From CAZJAT01 sp964544145 (GTDB lineage: Bacteria > Hydrothermota > 32-111): a stretch of 64,000 nucleotides of DNA. Under the pieces are notes generated by a model, which worked only from the letters and a program-made list of their open reading frames with translations, had not been told where the DNA came from and did not search any database. The position numbers and the translations under genes were made by a program. Below, piece after piece: positions 43,451 through 52,956 of this stretch; within the stretch, counting starts at the first letter, position 1; every line of letters begins with the position of its first letter. The DNA is taken from positions 33,358 through 97,357 of the forward strand of contig CAZJAT010000002.1 of assembly GCA_964544145.1 (NCBI GenBank), in the 5' to 3' direction.

Positions 43451-45169
43451 ATGTTATTAAAGTTTATTATTTCTTATTATAAAAAAGCACCCTTGAAAAT
43501 GATTCTGGGATTTCTGGCACTCATTGCAGTTGATATTGCACAGCTTTTATCACCAAGAATTGTACAGAGAGCAATTGATTATATAATAATTCCGACAGAA
43601 GGTCCTTCAAGACTGCTTCTTTTTTCCATTGCCTTATTAGGAATAGCATTGGCAATAGGTATATTCAGATTTGCTTGGCGCATGACTATTATCGGTATGT
43701 CTCATTTTATTGAAATGGATTTTAAGAACCGTCTTTTTGACCATTTGCTCACATTATCATCTTCATTTTTCAGTAAAGTGAAAACAGGTGATATTATGGC
43801 TCATATGACAAATGATATGAGAGCGGTAAGAATGGCAACCGCATTTGGTATGATAGCAGGTTTTGATGCAACCTTTTTGTTTATTGCTACTATTGTGTTT
43901 ATGCTCAATATAAATGTTCGCTTAACATTGTTTGCCATTATTCCATTGCCGCTTATTTCACTGATTGCAGTATTTTTTATGCGTTTATTATATAAAAAAT
44001 TCAGATCAGTTCAGGAAGGATTTTCTTCTATGAGCGATAAAGCGCAAGAGATGTTTTCAGGCATAAAAATTATTCAGGCATTTCAACAGGAAGATGAAGA
44101 AGTTGAAAATTTCAATAGAATCAGCAAAGATTATGTTGAAAAAAATATTTCATTGATAAAGATATGGGGAACCATGTTTCCTATGATCCACCTTCTGTCA
44201 CAGATAGGTATTGCAATAATACTTTTTGTTGGCGGACAACAGGTTGTACTTAATGAACTAAGTCCAGGTGAATTGGTTGCCTTCATATCATATATTGGCA
44301 TTATTGTTTGGCCAATGATGGCTGTCGGATTTGTTACAAACATTTTTCAGCGAGGTGTTGCATCATATAAAAGGATATATGAATTCCTTGAGGAAAGGCC
44401 TGAAATAAAAGAATCCGCACAGGCGGAATATAAAATTGCACAGGGAGATATTGAAATAAAGAATTTGAATTTCTCATATGGAACAGTAAAAATTTTTAAT
44501 AATCTAAACATGCATATAAAGAGAGGTGATTATACTGGAATATGCGGTAGAATCGGTTCAGGGAAAACCACGATTATAAATATGATATTAAGATTGATAG
44601 AACCTCAGGAAGGTGAAATACTGTTTGATCAAAATTCATATAAAAAATTAAAGATATCAGGAATAAGGGATTCAATTGGTTTTGTACCTCAGGATTCTTT
44701 TCTTTTCTCTGATACAATTGATGAAAACATTAGATTTGGAAGACCGGATGCAACAGATGATGAAATAAGGGATGTATGCAGGCTGGCTGCAGTTCATGAT
44801 AACATTATGGAATTGAAAGATGGCTATAAAACACTTGTCGGTGAAAAAGGGTTATCATTGTCCGGAGGTCAAAAACAGCGTATATGTATTGCAAGAGCAG
44901 TAATAAGAAAACCCAAAATATTGATTCTTGATGATGCACTTAGTGCTGTTGATACTAATACAGAAAAGGAAATAATTAAGAATATTAAGGAATATGCACA
45001 GGGAATTACTGCTATTGTTATTTCACACAGGATATCGTCATTTATTGGTGCTGACAGGATATATGTTATTGACAATGGAGTGGTGGAAAATTACGGTACG
45101 CATGAAGAATTAATTGAAAAATCAAATGTGTATAAGCATATCTATGAAATTCAGAAGCTGGAAACATAA
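43451..45169 (+). CDS. ABC exporter half-transporter A (degenerate-site subunit)
   Basis: A 572-residue half transporter: six TM helices (about 1-320), then a nucleotide-binding domain with Walker A GRIGSGKTT, LSLSGGQKQR and Walker B LILDDALSAVD. The usual catalytic Glu after Walker B is Asp here (LDD rather than LDE), as in the degenerate site of heterodimeric exporters such as TM287/288 and BmrCD. In-frame starts upstream (TTG 43415, ATG 43442) lie on or before the promoter -10 box, so ATG 43451 is chosen. The TAATG overlap with subunit B (1 base) implies a heterodimer. Confidence 0.87.
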   Translation: MLLKFIISYYKKAPLKMILGFLALIAVDIAQLLSPRIVQRAIDYIIIPTEGPSRLLLFSIALLGIALAIGIFRFAWRMTIIGMSHFIEMDFKNRLFDHLLTLSSSFFSKVKTGDIMAHMTNDMRAVRMATAFGMIAGFDATFLFIATIVFMLNINVRLTLFAIIPLPLISLIAVFFMRLLYKKFRSVQEGFSSMSDKAQEMFSGIKIIQAFQQEDEEVENFNRISKDYVEKNISLIKIWGTMFPMIHLLSQIGIAIILFVGGQQVVLNELSPGELVAFISYIGIIVWPMMAVGFVTNIFQRGVASYKRIYEFLEERPEIKESAQAEYKIAQGDIEIKNLNFSYGTVKIFNNLNMHIKRGDYTGICGRIGSGKTTIINMILRLIEPQEGEILFDQNSYKKLKISGIRDSIGFVPQDSFLFSDTIDENIRFGRPDATDDEIRDVCRLAAVHDNIMELKDGYKTLVGEKGLSLSGGQKQRICIARAVIRKPKILILDDALSAVDTNTEKEIIKNIKEYAQGITAIVISHRISSFIGADRIYVIDNGVVENYGTHEELIEKSNVYKHIYEIQKLET

Positions 45170-47223
45170 TGCAGGAAGAAAAATTATACTCAGGCATTGA
45201 TAAAAAAATATTATTCAAATTATGGAAATATGCTAAGCCATATATATGGCAGATTATATTAACATTTATTCTTCTTCTTTTAATGAGCGGAGTGGAGATA
45301 TATTTACCAATAATTACACGAACAGTTGTGGACAAATATATTGAGAGAAGTCACTCCATGATTGATAAGAATGAAGAAACATTGAAGATTGCGGATTATC
45401 ACACAACATATGCGGTGATTAGTGAAGATGCCATTTTCCTTCCCAATGATATTATTACCAGAGATCAGAAAACAATACTAAAGGAAAATTCATATATTAT
45501 TGAACCCAGATATCTTCTCTTTAATAATGAAAAAGATTTAGCTTTGATTGATAAATATGATATTCCTGTGGAAAAAACAGATAGGGGTATTTTTGTCAGG
45601 TATAGTGATTTGAATGTTATTGATAAAAAAGACCTTATAATATTACGTGCCAGAGATTTGATGAATATAAAGAAATATGCAGTAATATACGTTGTTCTGC
45701 TTCTGGCAGCTTTCATATTTACTTATATACAGGTAATAATGATGGCTTTGGTGAGTGAAAATATCATGTATGACATTAGAAGTGGTGTAATAAAATCACT
45801 GCTTTCATTATCAATGAATTATTTCCGCAAGAACCCTATCGGCAGATTGGTAACCAGAGCAACAAATGATGTCGATGCTTTACGTGAATTACTTACAGAT
45901 GTGTTTGTGTATTCAGCAAAGGATGTGTTGGTTATAATAGGTGTGTTTATAATTATGTTCAAGCTTTCCCCACGTCTTGGATTAATGATAATGCTTCTTT
46001 TGCCTATTATCGGATTCATGCTTTATCTGTTCCAGAAGTATGCAAGGGATGCATACAGAAAAGTAAGGGTCACTCTTGCCAGAGTCAACAGTTTTTTATC
46101 AGAAGCAATAAGCGGAGTTCTATTAATAAAGACATTCAATCAGCAGACAAAGGTACAAAAGGATTTTTATAAAACAAGTACGGATTATTATAAAGCAAAT
46201 ATGTTTCAATTACTTATTTTCTCTATTTTCAGACCACTTATTGATGTGCTGTCTTTAATTACATTGGCTGTACTTATATATTTTGGAGGGAATGAAGTGA
46301 TTAAAGGAGCTTTTTCAATAGGTGTTTTGATTGCTTTTATTTCCTATATTCAGATTTTATTCAGACCTATATTTGATTTTTCTGAAAAATATAATATTTT
46401 TCAATCAGCAATGGCCAGTTCAGAACGCATAATGATGATACTTGAGGAAAAAAATAAAATCAGTTCACCTGAGAAACCAAAATATCCACCGGAAAATAAG
46501 GGTAAAGTGGAATTCAGAAATGTCACATTTGCATATAAGGAAGATGAACCGGTTCTAAAAAACGTCTCATTTATTATTGAACCGAATGAAAGTGTTGCCT
46601 TTGTCGGAGCAACCGGAGCCGGCAAGACGACAATCATTAATTTACTCATGAGATTTTATGATGTTCAGGAAGGGGAAATATTGCTGGATGAAATTAATAT
46701 AAAGGATATGGATGTAAAATACTTGAGGAATTATTTTGGTCTTGTGTTGCAGGATGTGTTTATGTTCTCAGGTGATATCAGGTACAATATTGCCCTGAAC
46801 AAGGATTTGGAAGAAAATAAAATTATTGAATATTCAAAATACGTAAATGCACATATATTTATACAAAAATTGGAAAACCAATATAGAAATGAAGTTTCTG
46901 AAAGCGGGAAAAATCTTTCAACAGGTCAGAGACAATTGATTGCATTTGCCCGTGCATTGGCAAAAGAACCTCAAATCCTTATACTGGATGAGGCAACATC
47001 CAGCATTGATTCAGAGACGGAAAATCTTATACAGGATGCAATACTAAAGATAATGAAGGATAGAACAAGTATCGCAATTGCTCACAGATTATCCACTATA
47101 CAGGATGCAGATAGGATATATGTTATGCATAAAGGCCGCATTGTTGAACAAGGAAGCCATCAACATCTCCTATCCCTCAAGGGTAAATACTCTGAACTCT
47201 ACAAATACCAATATATAGAATAA
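45169..47223 (+). CDS. ABC exporter half-transporter B with large extracytoplasmic insert
   Basis: A 684-residue half transporter, partner of the preceding gene. TM1 (about 25-50) is followed by an extra stretch of about 105 residues (about 60-165, RSHSMIDKNEETLKIADYH... to ...DLMNIKK) before TM2. The other TM helices end near 405; the NBD has Walker A GATGAGKTT, signature LSTGQRQ (a Thr for Gly) and a canonical Walker B LILDEATSSIDSETE with the catalytic Glu. The insert is like the extracellular domain of BmrD, where it sits between TM1 and TM2. Substrate, probably a lipid or drug-like molecule, is unknown. The stop codon TAA is the first three bases of repeat element 2. Confidence 0.86.
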   Translation: MQEEKLYSGIDKKILFKLWKYAKPYIWQIILTFILLLLMSGVEIYLPIITRTVVDKYIERSHSMIDKNEETLKIADYHTTYAVISEDAIFLPNDIITRDQKTILKENSYIIEPRYLLFNNEKDLALIDKYDIPVEKTDRGIFVRYSDLNVIDKKDLIILRARDLMNIKKYAVIYVVLLLAAFIFTYIQVIMMALVSENIMYDIRSGVIKSLLSLSMNYFRKNPIGRLVTRATNDVDALRELLTDVFVYSAKDVLVIIGVFIIMFKLSPRLGLMIMLLLPIIGFMLYLFQKYARDAYRKVRVTLARVNSFLSEAISGVLLIKTFNQQTKVQKDFYKTSTDYYKANMFQLLIFSIFRPLIDVLSLITLAVLIYFGGNEVIKGAFSIGVLIAFISYIQILFRPIFDFSEKYNIFQSAMASSERIMMILEEKNKISSPEKPKYPPENKGKVEFRNVTFAYKEDEPVLKNVSFIIEPNESVAFVGATGAGKTTIINLLMRFYDVQEGEILLDEINIKDMDVKYLRNYFGLVLQDVFMFSGDIRYNIALNKDLEENKIIEYSKYVNAHIFIQKLENQYRNEVSESGKNLSTGQRQLIAFARALAKEPQILILDEATSSIDSETENLIQDAILKIMKDRTSIAIAHRLSTIQDADRIYVMHKGRIVEQGSHQHLLSLKGKYSELYKYQYIE

Positions 47224-47397
47224 CCCCGGGCCTTGACTTTTTGACAAATTAAATGGATTTGGGACATATCTTTAAGTTAAGAAAAAAGGCGATTTATGGG
47301 AACAACTGTCTGTATATATTGACAAAACTGTTGAGATTTGGTACAATATTTATACATTTTTCATTGATAAATGTCAAAATGTCAAGGCCCGGCCTTA
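47221..47397. repeat. Inverted-repeat element 2 (177 bp)
   Basis: The right arm (47372-47397) is identical over 26 bases to the right arm of element 1. The left arm (47221-47246) is the imperfect inverted copy, with three changes. Both carry the GC-rich tip and two TTGAC-type units facing inward. The interior shares no long similarity with element 1. It lies between the ABC operon and smc, covering most of the gap up to the smc promoter. The remainder, 47398-47447, holds another TGTCAA but no gene. Confidence 0.72.
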
Positions 47398-47447
47398 TAC
47401 CCAATGTCAAAGCTGCGTAAATGGATGATTAGGGGATGATTTTTTTA

Positions 47448-47476
47448 TTGACTGTTATATAATTATCTGATATAAG
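47448..47476 (+). promoter_or_regulatory. Promoter of smc-ftsY
   Basis: TTGACT (47448-47453), 17-base spacer, TATAAG (47471-47476), about 28 bases before the smc TTG start, with GGAGG in between. An ATG at 47480 is out of frame. Confidence 0.65.
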
Positions 47477-47504
47477 ATTATGACCTATACAATTGGAGGC
47501 ATGT

Positions 47505-50500
47505 TTGTATTTAAATGAAATTCGCATATATGGATTCAAATCATTCCCAGACCCAATCAATCTACGCTTAAATCGCGGAATTACGGGATTTGTGGGTCCC
47601 AATGGAAGCGGAAAAAGCAATGTTGTTGATGCTATTCGCTGGGTATTGGGCGAACAGTCATCCAAAGAATTGCGCGCATCTGTAATGGATGACCTCATCT
47701 TTAATGGCACATATAAGCGAAAACCATCCAATCTTTCTGATGTTTCATTGAAATTCATCAATGAGGGTGAATTGGAACTGAGCTTTGCAGAGATTGAATT
47801 TGAAAGAAAATTATATAGAACCGGGGAATCCCAATATCTGATAAACAGGGAATCAGTGAGACTGAAGGATGTTCAGAAACTATTGCTTGAGGCAGGTATG
47901 GGAGTTAAATCATACTCCCTGTTTAAGAGATCGCTTATTGATGAAATTGTTAATGGAAAAGCAGATGCATTGAGAAATCTGTTTGAAGAATCTGCGGGTA
48001 TATCCCAATATAAAGCTGCAAAAAAAGAAACACTGAGAAAATTAATTCATACACAGGAAGACCTTTATAGAGTGGATGACCTAATTGCAGAGATTGAAAA
48101 ACAGCATAGGGATTTGAAAAATCAGGCTAATCGCGCAAACAGATATAATAAATACAAGGTTGTTGTTGAAAATCTTAATCAATATGTATTAAAACAGAGA
48201 ATATTAAAATATGATGAACAGATAGAACGAATAAATGGAGAAATGAACTCCAGAAATGAGAGAATCAATATTATAAATAAAGATTTGGAAGATATCAGAA
48301 GCAATCTGAATGAATATAAGGAAAAAAGAAAGATTGTTTCCAAATCACTAAACGAAGCAATTGAGGAAAAAGAAAATATCCAGGAAAAAACATATGCAAT
48401 TGGTTCTGAAATAAAAATACTTGAGCAGAATATTACACATGAAAACGAGAATATAGCAATGATATCGGCGAACAGAGAAAAGCAGATTGGCGAACAGCCG
48501 ATAAGAAAACAGAGGCTTCAGCAGTATGCGGATAAAAAAGCTGATTTAATTCTGAAAAAGGACCAGATTGAAAAACAGATGAGCGGAACAGAAGATGACA
48601 ACATTGAAGTACTGTACAGAAATAATGAAAGAGAATTTAATTCATTAAAAGAAGAAAGGAGAAAAAAGAGAAATAAAATGCTTATTCTCCAATCGGAAAA
48701 TTCAAATTTAAATTACAAAAAAGAGAATATACTGGATCAGTTTAATGATAAATCACAAGAGAGAAAAACAGAAGAAGACAGCCTGATATTGAAAAAAGAT
48801 GAACTTCATAAAACAGAGGAAACTCTGAACAAAATGAAGGCAAATATGCAGTTACTGAAAGAGCAGTCAAATGAGTTAAACAAGCTAATCACTGCAAAAG
48901 AAAATGAGAGAAGATCAGTACGCGACAGCAGGGAGACAAGTAAACATAAATTAATTGAAAATAATGCATATATTAATCAGCTGAAAGAGAGAATGAAAGA
49001 AAGCAGTTCTTCACTTGAAGACTTGGAAAAAACATTGAATAAAGAGCTTATGCTCATGAGAAATCAAATCAAGCCTGCAGAGAAATATGAACATTATGTT
49101 AAATATGCATTATCCTATTTTATCAACTCAATTGTAATGAAGAGAGATGATGTTGATAGCATAATGAATGCTGATACAGGAATGCTCAGTTTTATTTTAG
49201 AGAATGATTTAACAGGGAAACATAATGAAGCAAATTCCCTGGATAATTATGTTGAAGCACCCGATTATATCAAACAGATATTTTCTCATTTCATTATTGT
49301 TGAACATGATGACGATATATTTGAGAAAAGCAGTAATGCATATTATATAAACAGCAAAGGTCTTGTTAAGACACCTGCAGGATTCTATATTAAATCAGGT
49401 GAAACAGATATTCTTAATTTTAAGGAATCAATAAAAGAGAGAGAGCAGGAAAATCTGAAAACAGAAGAGATTCTGAAAAATCAGGAAGCTGAATTAAAAT
49501 CATTAAATACTAAACTGGAAGATTTAAATACGGAAAAAGAAAATATAATTAGGAAAATTACTGAAAATGAACAACGAATTGATTTTACGGGGAAAAGTGT
49601 AGAAGCAATAAATATGGGAATTCGTTCAAGGGACAGCCTTATCAGTAAATTTGATTTATTGCTCATCAAGATGAAAGAAGAAACAGAATTAATTGAGAAA
49701 AAAATATCATCAAATAATGATGAGATTAATTCAATGGATAAAGAATTAAAGGAAACCGAGGCATTTATGCTTCAAAGGGAAGATGAATTTAATAAAATAA
49801 AAGAAGAATTTATTATATACAGTAACAGAAAAAATGAACTGGAACGCTTATTCAAAGATATTAATGATGAAATAGCATTATTGCAGGATGAGTCAGAGCA
49901 GTTGTCTGAAACAATAGAACGTGCAGTCAAAGAGATAGAGGAAAGTGAATACAGAATTGAACAGATAAAGGAAAAAATAACTGAAGAGAGCAAAAGGGCA
50001 GAGAAGAAAGCAATTGAGCAGAGCGAGATACAAGAGTTGCTCATATCATCCTCAGGCAAGGTAAAAGAGCTGGAGGCGGGTTTGGCCGACATTGAACTGC
50101 AATTGGAAGAATTTCAGGAATCAGAGGATCAGAAACAAAAGATAACAGAGACATTGAGGGAAGAACGCAGCGATTTCCGTGTGGAGCAGGAGAAATATAT
50201 TACTGAGAAGGAAATGGATAAACAGTATGTTGATGAGGATTTTGAAATTGATTATGAATTGATAGAAAAACACAGGGATTCTGCAGAGGATGAATTAGTA
50301 TTTCTAAAAGAGAAAATGATAAGAATGGAACCAATCAATCAGCTTGCATTTCAGGAATTCCAGGAAGTAAGCGAAAGACTGGATGAAATGAATAGCCAGA
50401 AAAATGATATTGTTCAGGCAAAGGAAAATCTGGAAAAAACCATCAAAACACTGGATGCAAAGGCTAAAACAATATTTGTACAGTATTTTGACACAATCAG

Positions 50501-50960
50501 AACAAATTTCAGAGAATTATTTTATGATATATTTAAATCCGGTCATGCAGATATTATACTTGAAGATGAAAAAAATCCTCTTGACTGTGAAATACAGATT
50601 ATTTTCGAGCCAAGAGAAAAAAAGGTCGATAAACTGGTTATGCTTTCAGATGGGGAAAGAGCAATGATGGTTATTTCGCTTTTATTTTCCATGTATATGG
50701 TCAGACCTACGCCAGTATGTATTATGGATGAAATAGATGGACCGCTTGATGATGCAAATGTTGAAAATTTCATTCAGCTTTTGAAGAGATTCAGGGATAA
50801 AACACAGTTTATTCTCATTACTCACAATAAGCGGACAATGGAATTCTGTGATTACCTGTTTGGAGTTACAATGGAAGAATCAGGTGTGACAAACATTGTT
50901 TCACTCAATCTCCAGACAATGTCCAGTAAATTCCTCAAAGATGATGTTCAAGAAGCTTAA
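47505..50960 (+). CDS. smc: Chromosome segregation ATPase SMC
   Basis: A 1151-residue structural-maintenance-of-chromosomes protein. Head motifs: GFVGPNGSGKSNVVDAIRWVLGEQSSK (Walker A, about residue 28), a C-terminal signature KLVMLSDGERAMM (LSDGE where LSGGE is usual) and Walker B PVCIMDEIDGPLDDANVENF. Two long coiled coils flank a hinge at about residues 520-640 (YVKYALSYFINSIVMKRDD). Starts at TTG 47505 (protein begins M-Y-L-N-E-I-R-I-Y-G-F-K-S-F), with GGAGG 5 bases ahead; the longer TTG at 47493 lacks support. Overlaps ftsY by 20 bases. Confidence 0.94.
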   Translation: MYLNEIRIYGFKSFPDPINLRLNRGITGFVGPNGSGKSNVVDAIRWVLGEQSSKELRASVMDDLIFNGTYKRKPSNLSDVSLKFINEGELELSFAEIEFERKLYRTGESQYLINRESVRLKDVQKLLLEAGMGVKSYSLFKRSLIDEIVNGKADALRNLFEESAGISQYKAAKKETLRKLIHTQEDLYRVDDLIAEIEKQHRDLKNQANRANRYNKYKVVVENLNQYVLKQRILKYDEQIERINGEMNSRNERINIINKDLEDIRSNLNEYKEKRKIVSKSLNEAIEEKENIQEKTYAIGSEIKILEQNITHENENIAMISANREKQIGEQPIRKQRLQQYADKKADLILKKDQIEKQMSGTEDDNIEVLYRNNEREFNSLKEERRKKRNKMLILQSENSNLNYKKENILDQFNDKSQERKTEEDSLILKKDELHKTEETLNKMKANMQLLKEQSNELNKLITAKENERRSVRDSRETSKHKLIENNAYINQLKERMKESSSSLEDLEKTLNKELMLMRNQIKPAEKYEHYVKYALSYFINSIVMKRDDVDSIMNADTGMLSFILENDLTGKHNEANSLDNYVEAPDYIKQIFSHFIIVEHDDDIFEKSSNAYYINSKGLVKTPAGFYIKSGETDILNFKESIKEREQENLKTEEILKNQEAELKSLNTKLEDLNTEKENIIRKITENEQRIDFTGKSVEAINMGIRSRDSLISKFDLLLIKMKEETELIEKKISSNNDEINSMDKELKETEAFMLQREDEFNKIKEEFIIYSNRKNELERLFKDINDEIALLQDESEQLSETIERAVKEIEESEYRIEQIKEKITEESKRAEKKAIEQSEIQELLISSSGKVKELEAGLADIELQLEEFQESEDQKQKITETLREERSDFRVEQEKYITEKEMDKQYVDEDFEIDYELIEKHRDSAEDELVFLKEKMIRMEPINQLAFQEFQEVSERLDEMNSQKNDIVQAKENLEKTIKTLDAKAKTIFVQYFDTIRTNFRELFYDIFKSGHADIILEDEKNPLDCEIQIIFEPREKKVDKLVMLSDGERAMMVISLLFSMYMVRPTPVCIMDEIDGPLDDANVENFIQLLKRFRDKTQFILITHNKRTMEFCDYLFGVTMEESGVTNIVSLNLQTMSSKFLKDDVQEA

Positions 50961-51840
50961 AAATATATTTAAAAAAGCACAACTTCCCATAGGCGATCTG
51001 ATAACTGCATTCAAAGGCGGTTCAGATGTATTTTACTCTGAGATGGAAGAAAAACTTATTCTTTCAGATGTATCAATTCAAACAACAGAAAAGATTCTAG
51101 AACAGGTAAAACAAGAAGTCAGAAAGAATATTATTACAAACCAAAATGATTTCAGAGATTTACTTAAATCAACAATAATGTCACTTTTCCCTGAGACTGT
51201 ATATCCCGATATCTCATTAAAGCCGCTTGTTATACTTGTGGCAGGTATTAATGGAGCAGGGAAGACTACCTCTATTGCGAAACTCTCAGAATATTATAGA
51301 AATATGGGTTTGTCAAAGATACTTTTATCTGCTGCAGATACATTCAGAGCTGCGGCTGATGAACAGCTGAAATTATGGGCAGAAAAAACAAATGCAGATA
51401 TTTTTATGAGTGAAATGCAGAGAGACCCTGCTGCAGTGGCATATGCATCCTATGAAAAGGCAATAAATGAACATTATGATTTGCTGATAATAGATACTGC
51501 GGGAAGAATGCATAATAATACAAATTTAATGAAGGAAATCAGTAAGATTGATGCTGTTCTGAGGGGGAAATTTACCGGAATTAATCTCTTCTCCCTATTG
51601 GTTATTGATTCAACAAATGGCAGCAATGCACTTGTTCAGGCAAAGCAGTTCAGCGATACCATAAATACAGATGCCGTATTTTTAAGTAAATTCGACGGAA
51701 CAGCTAAAGGCGGAGCTTTGATTTCTATTGTTGATGCATTACACCTGCCGATTATCTTTGCCGGAACGGGAGAGGATAAATCAGATATATGGGAATTTTC
51801 TGCTGATGAATTTACAGATAATATCATTTTGAAATCATAG
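50941..51840 (+). CDS. ftsY: Signal recognition particle receptor FtsY
   Basis: The membrane-associated SRP receptor GTPase, 299 residues. NG domain: GINGAGKTTSIAKLSEYYR (P-loop), AADTFRAAADEQL, DTAGRMHNNTNLM, DSTNGSNAL, SKFDGTAKGGAL. The acidic A domain of E. coli FtsY is absent, as in many bacteria; the N-terminus MMFKKLKNIFKKAQ is a basic membrane-targeting helix. ATG 50941 (or 50944) overlaps the smc stop; the upstream in-frame codons belong to smc. The smc-ftsY pairing is common in bacteria. Confidence 0.95.
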   Translation: MMFKKLKNIFKKAQLPIGDLITAFKGGSDVFYSEMEEKLILSDVSIQTTEKILEQVKQEVRKNIITNQNDFRDLLKSTIMSLFPETVYPDISLKPLVILVAGINGAGKTTSIAKLSEYYRNMGLSKILLSAADTFRAAADEQLKLWAEKTNADIFMSEMQRDPAAVAYASYEKAINEHYDLLIIDTAGRMHNNTNLMKEISKIDAVLRGKFTGINLFSLLVIDSTNGSNALVQAKQFSDTINTDAVFLSKFDGTAKGGALISIVDALHLPIIFAGTGEDKSDIWEFSADEFTDNIILKS

Positions 51841-51850
51841 GATTTTATTA

Positions 51851-51879
51851 TTGCATAATTTTACTATTTATTATACAAT
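51851..51879 (+). promoter_or_regulatory. Promoter of the exported TPR gene
   Basis: TTGCAT (51851-51856), 17-base spacer, TACAAT (51874-51879). AAGGAGG lies before the ATG at 51901. Confidence 0.55.
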
Positions 51880-51900
51880 ATAATTTTAAAGGAGGTACGA

Positions 51901-52920
51901 ATGCATAAAAAAATTATGTTAGTGATTGTCATTTCTGTTCTGGTTTTCTCTGCTGTTTTTGCAGTGGATTACTCAAAAAACACGTGGGCTGAAAACAATT
52001 CAATTATATCAGATTTTTATGCTGATATGCAAGATGAAGAAGGATTGGATGTTTCCAATCAGGTTGTTGAGATAAACAAAAAGGCTTATGGACCCAAGGC
52101 AGTAGAAACAGCTTTGGCATTGAATTATGTGGGATTGTTTGCTTCAGCATTAGGGAAATATGAAGAGGCAACGAATGCATATGTCAAATCAATAGACATA
52201 CTTAAGGGAAAGGGAGAAGACCAATACAACAATGTGGGTGTAATATCGGGGAATTTAGGCAGTGCATATCTGGATTATGGTTATTATTCAGATGCAGAAA
52301 AATATCTCAAACTTTCAGTTGATTATCTGCTTAAAGCTCAGCTGACCAATGATAATGAAGAGGATATTATCCTATCATTATATGATCTCACACAGACATA
52401 TTATTATCAGGAAGACTATGATAATGCCATTAAATATATGAAACAGCTTATTGATTTTGAGAAGGAAGTATATGGAGAAGATGATGCGACAATGGCAATG
52501 GATTTAAGGGATCTTGGTTATTATTATGAGATGATTGGAGATTATGATAATGCAGAAAAGGTTTATAATGAAGCATTGGGCATATTGCTGCTCAATCCGA
52601 ATGATAATCTTCAGGATATCGGAGTGATGTATAATGATCTTGGTGTTTTATATGATTATCAGGCAGAATATAAGAAAGCAATAGAGTTTTACAATAAAGC
52701 ATTAATCTATTTTGAAAAATTGGACTATGATTCTCAGAATAATATACCAAATACCATATATAATAGAGCATTGGCGGAATTTTCTCTGGATGACCTGAAA
52801 TCTTCAAAGAAAGACATGGAAGAGGCATATAGATTATATAAAGCAGCTTTAGGCGAATATGATGATATGACTCAGCAGGTATTGGGTGATCTTGAATATG
52901 TTAAAGAATTAATGCAGTAA
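51901..52920 (+). CDS. Exported tetratricopeptide-repeat protein
   Basis: A 339-residue protein with a signal peptide (MHKKIMLVIVISVLVFSAVFA). Residues about 55-325 hold six or so TPR units of the longer, kinesin-light-chain-like type with KAYGPKAVETALALNYVGLFASALGKYEEATNAYVKSIDIL, IGDYDNAEKVYNEALGIL and YNDLGVLYDYQAEYKKAIEFYNKALIYFEKLDYD. Probably a periplasmic scaffold; no partner is nearby. Good AAGGAGG site. Ends in the shared terminator before mscS. Confidence 0.83.
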   Translation: MHKKIMLVIVISVLVFSAVFAVDYSKNTWAENNSIISDFYADMQDEEGLDVSNQVVEINKKAYGPKAVETALALNYVGLFASALGKYEEATNAYVKSIDILKGKGEDQYNNVGVISGNLGSAYLDYGYYSDAEKYLKLSVDYLLKAQLTNDNEEDIILSLYDLTQTYYYQEDYDNAIKYMKQLIDFEKEVYGEDDATMAMDLRDLGYYYEMIGDYDNAEKVYNEALGILLLNPNDNLQDIGVMYNDLGVLYDYQAEYKKAIEFYNKALIYFEKLDYDSQNNIPNTIYNRALAEFSLDDLKSSKKDMEEAYRLYKAALGEYDDMTQQVLGDLEYVKELMQ

Positions 52921-52927
52921 TTATTTA

Positions 52928-52948
52928 AGGGGGGAAAAGCTCCCCCCT
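52928..52948. terminator. Bidirectional terminator between TPR and MscS genes
   Basis: AGGGGGGA, loop AAAGC, TCCCCCCT, followed on the plus strand by CTTTTTAT. The A-run on its left flank is short, so it works best for the plus-strand gene. Confidence 0.8.
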
Positions 52949-52956
52949 CTTTTTAT

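Noticed and set aside
47493..47507. A longer SMC start at TTG 47493
   Set aside because: GGAGG at 47495 would lie inside the gene; TTG 47505 has the right spacing and gives the family-like N-terminus M-Y-L-N-E-I-R-I.
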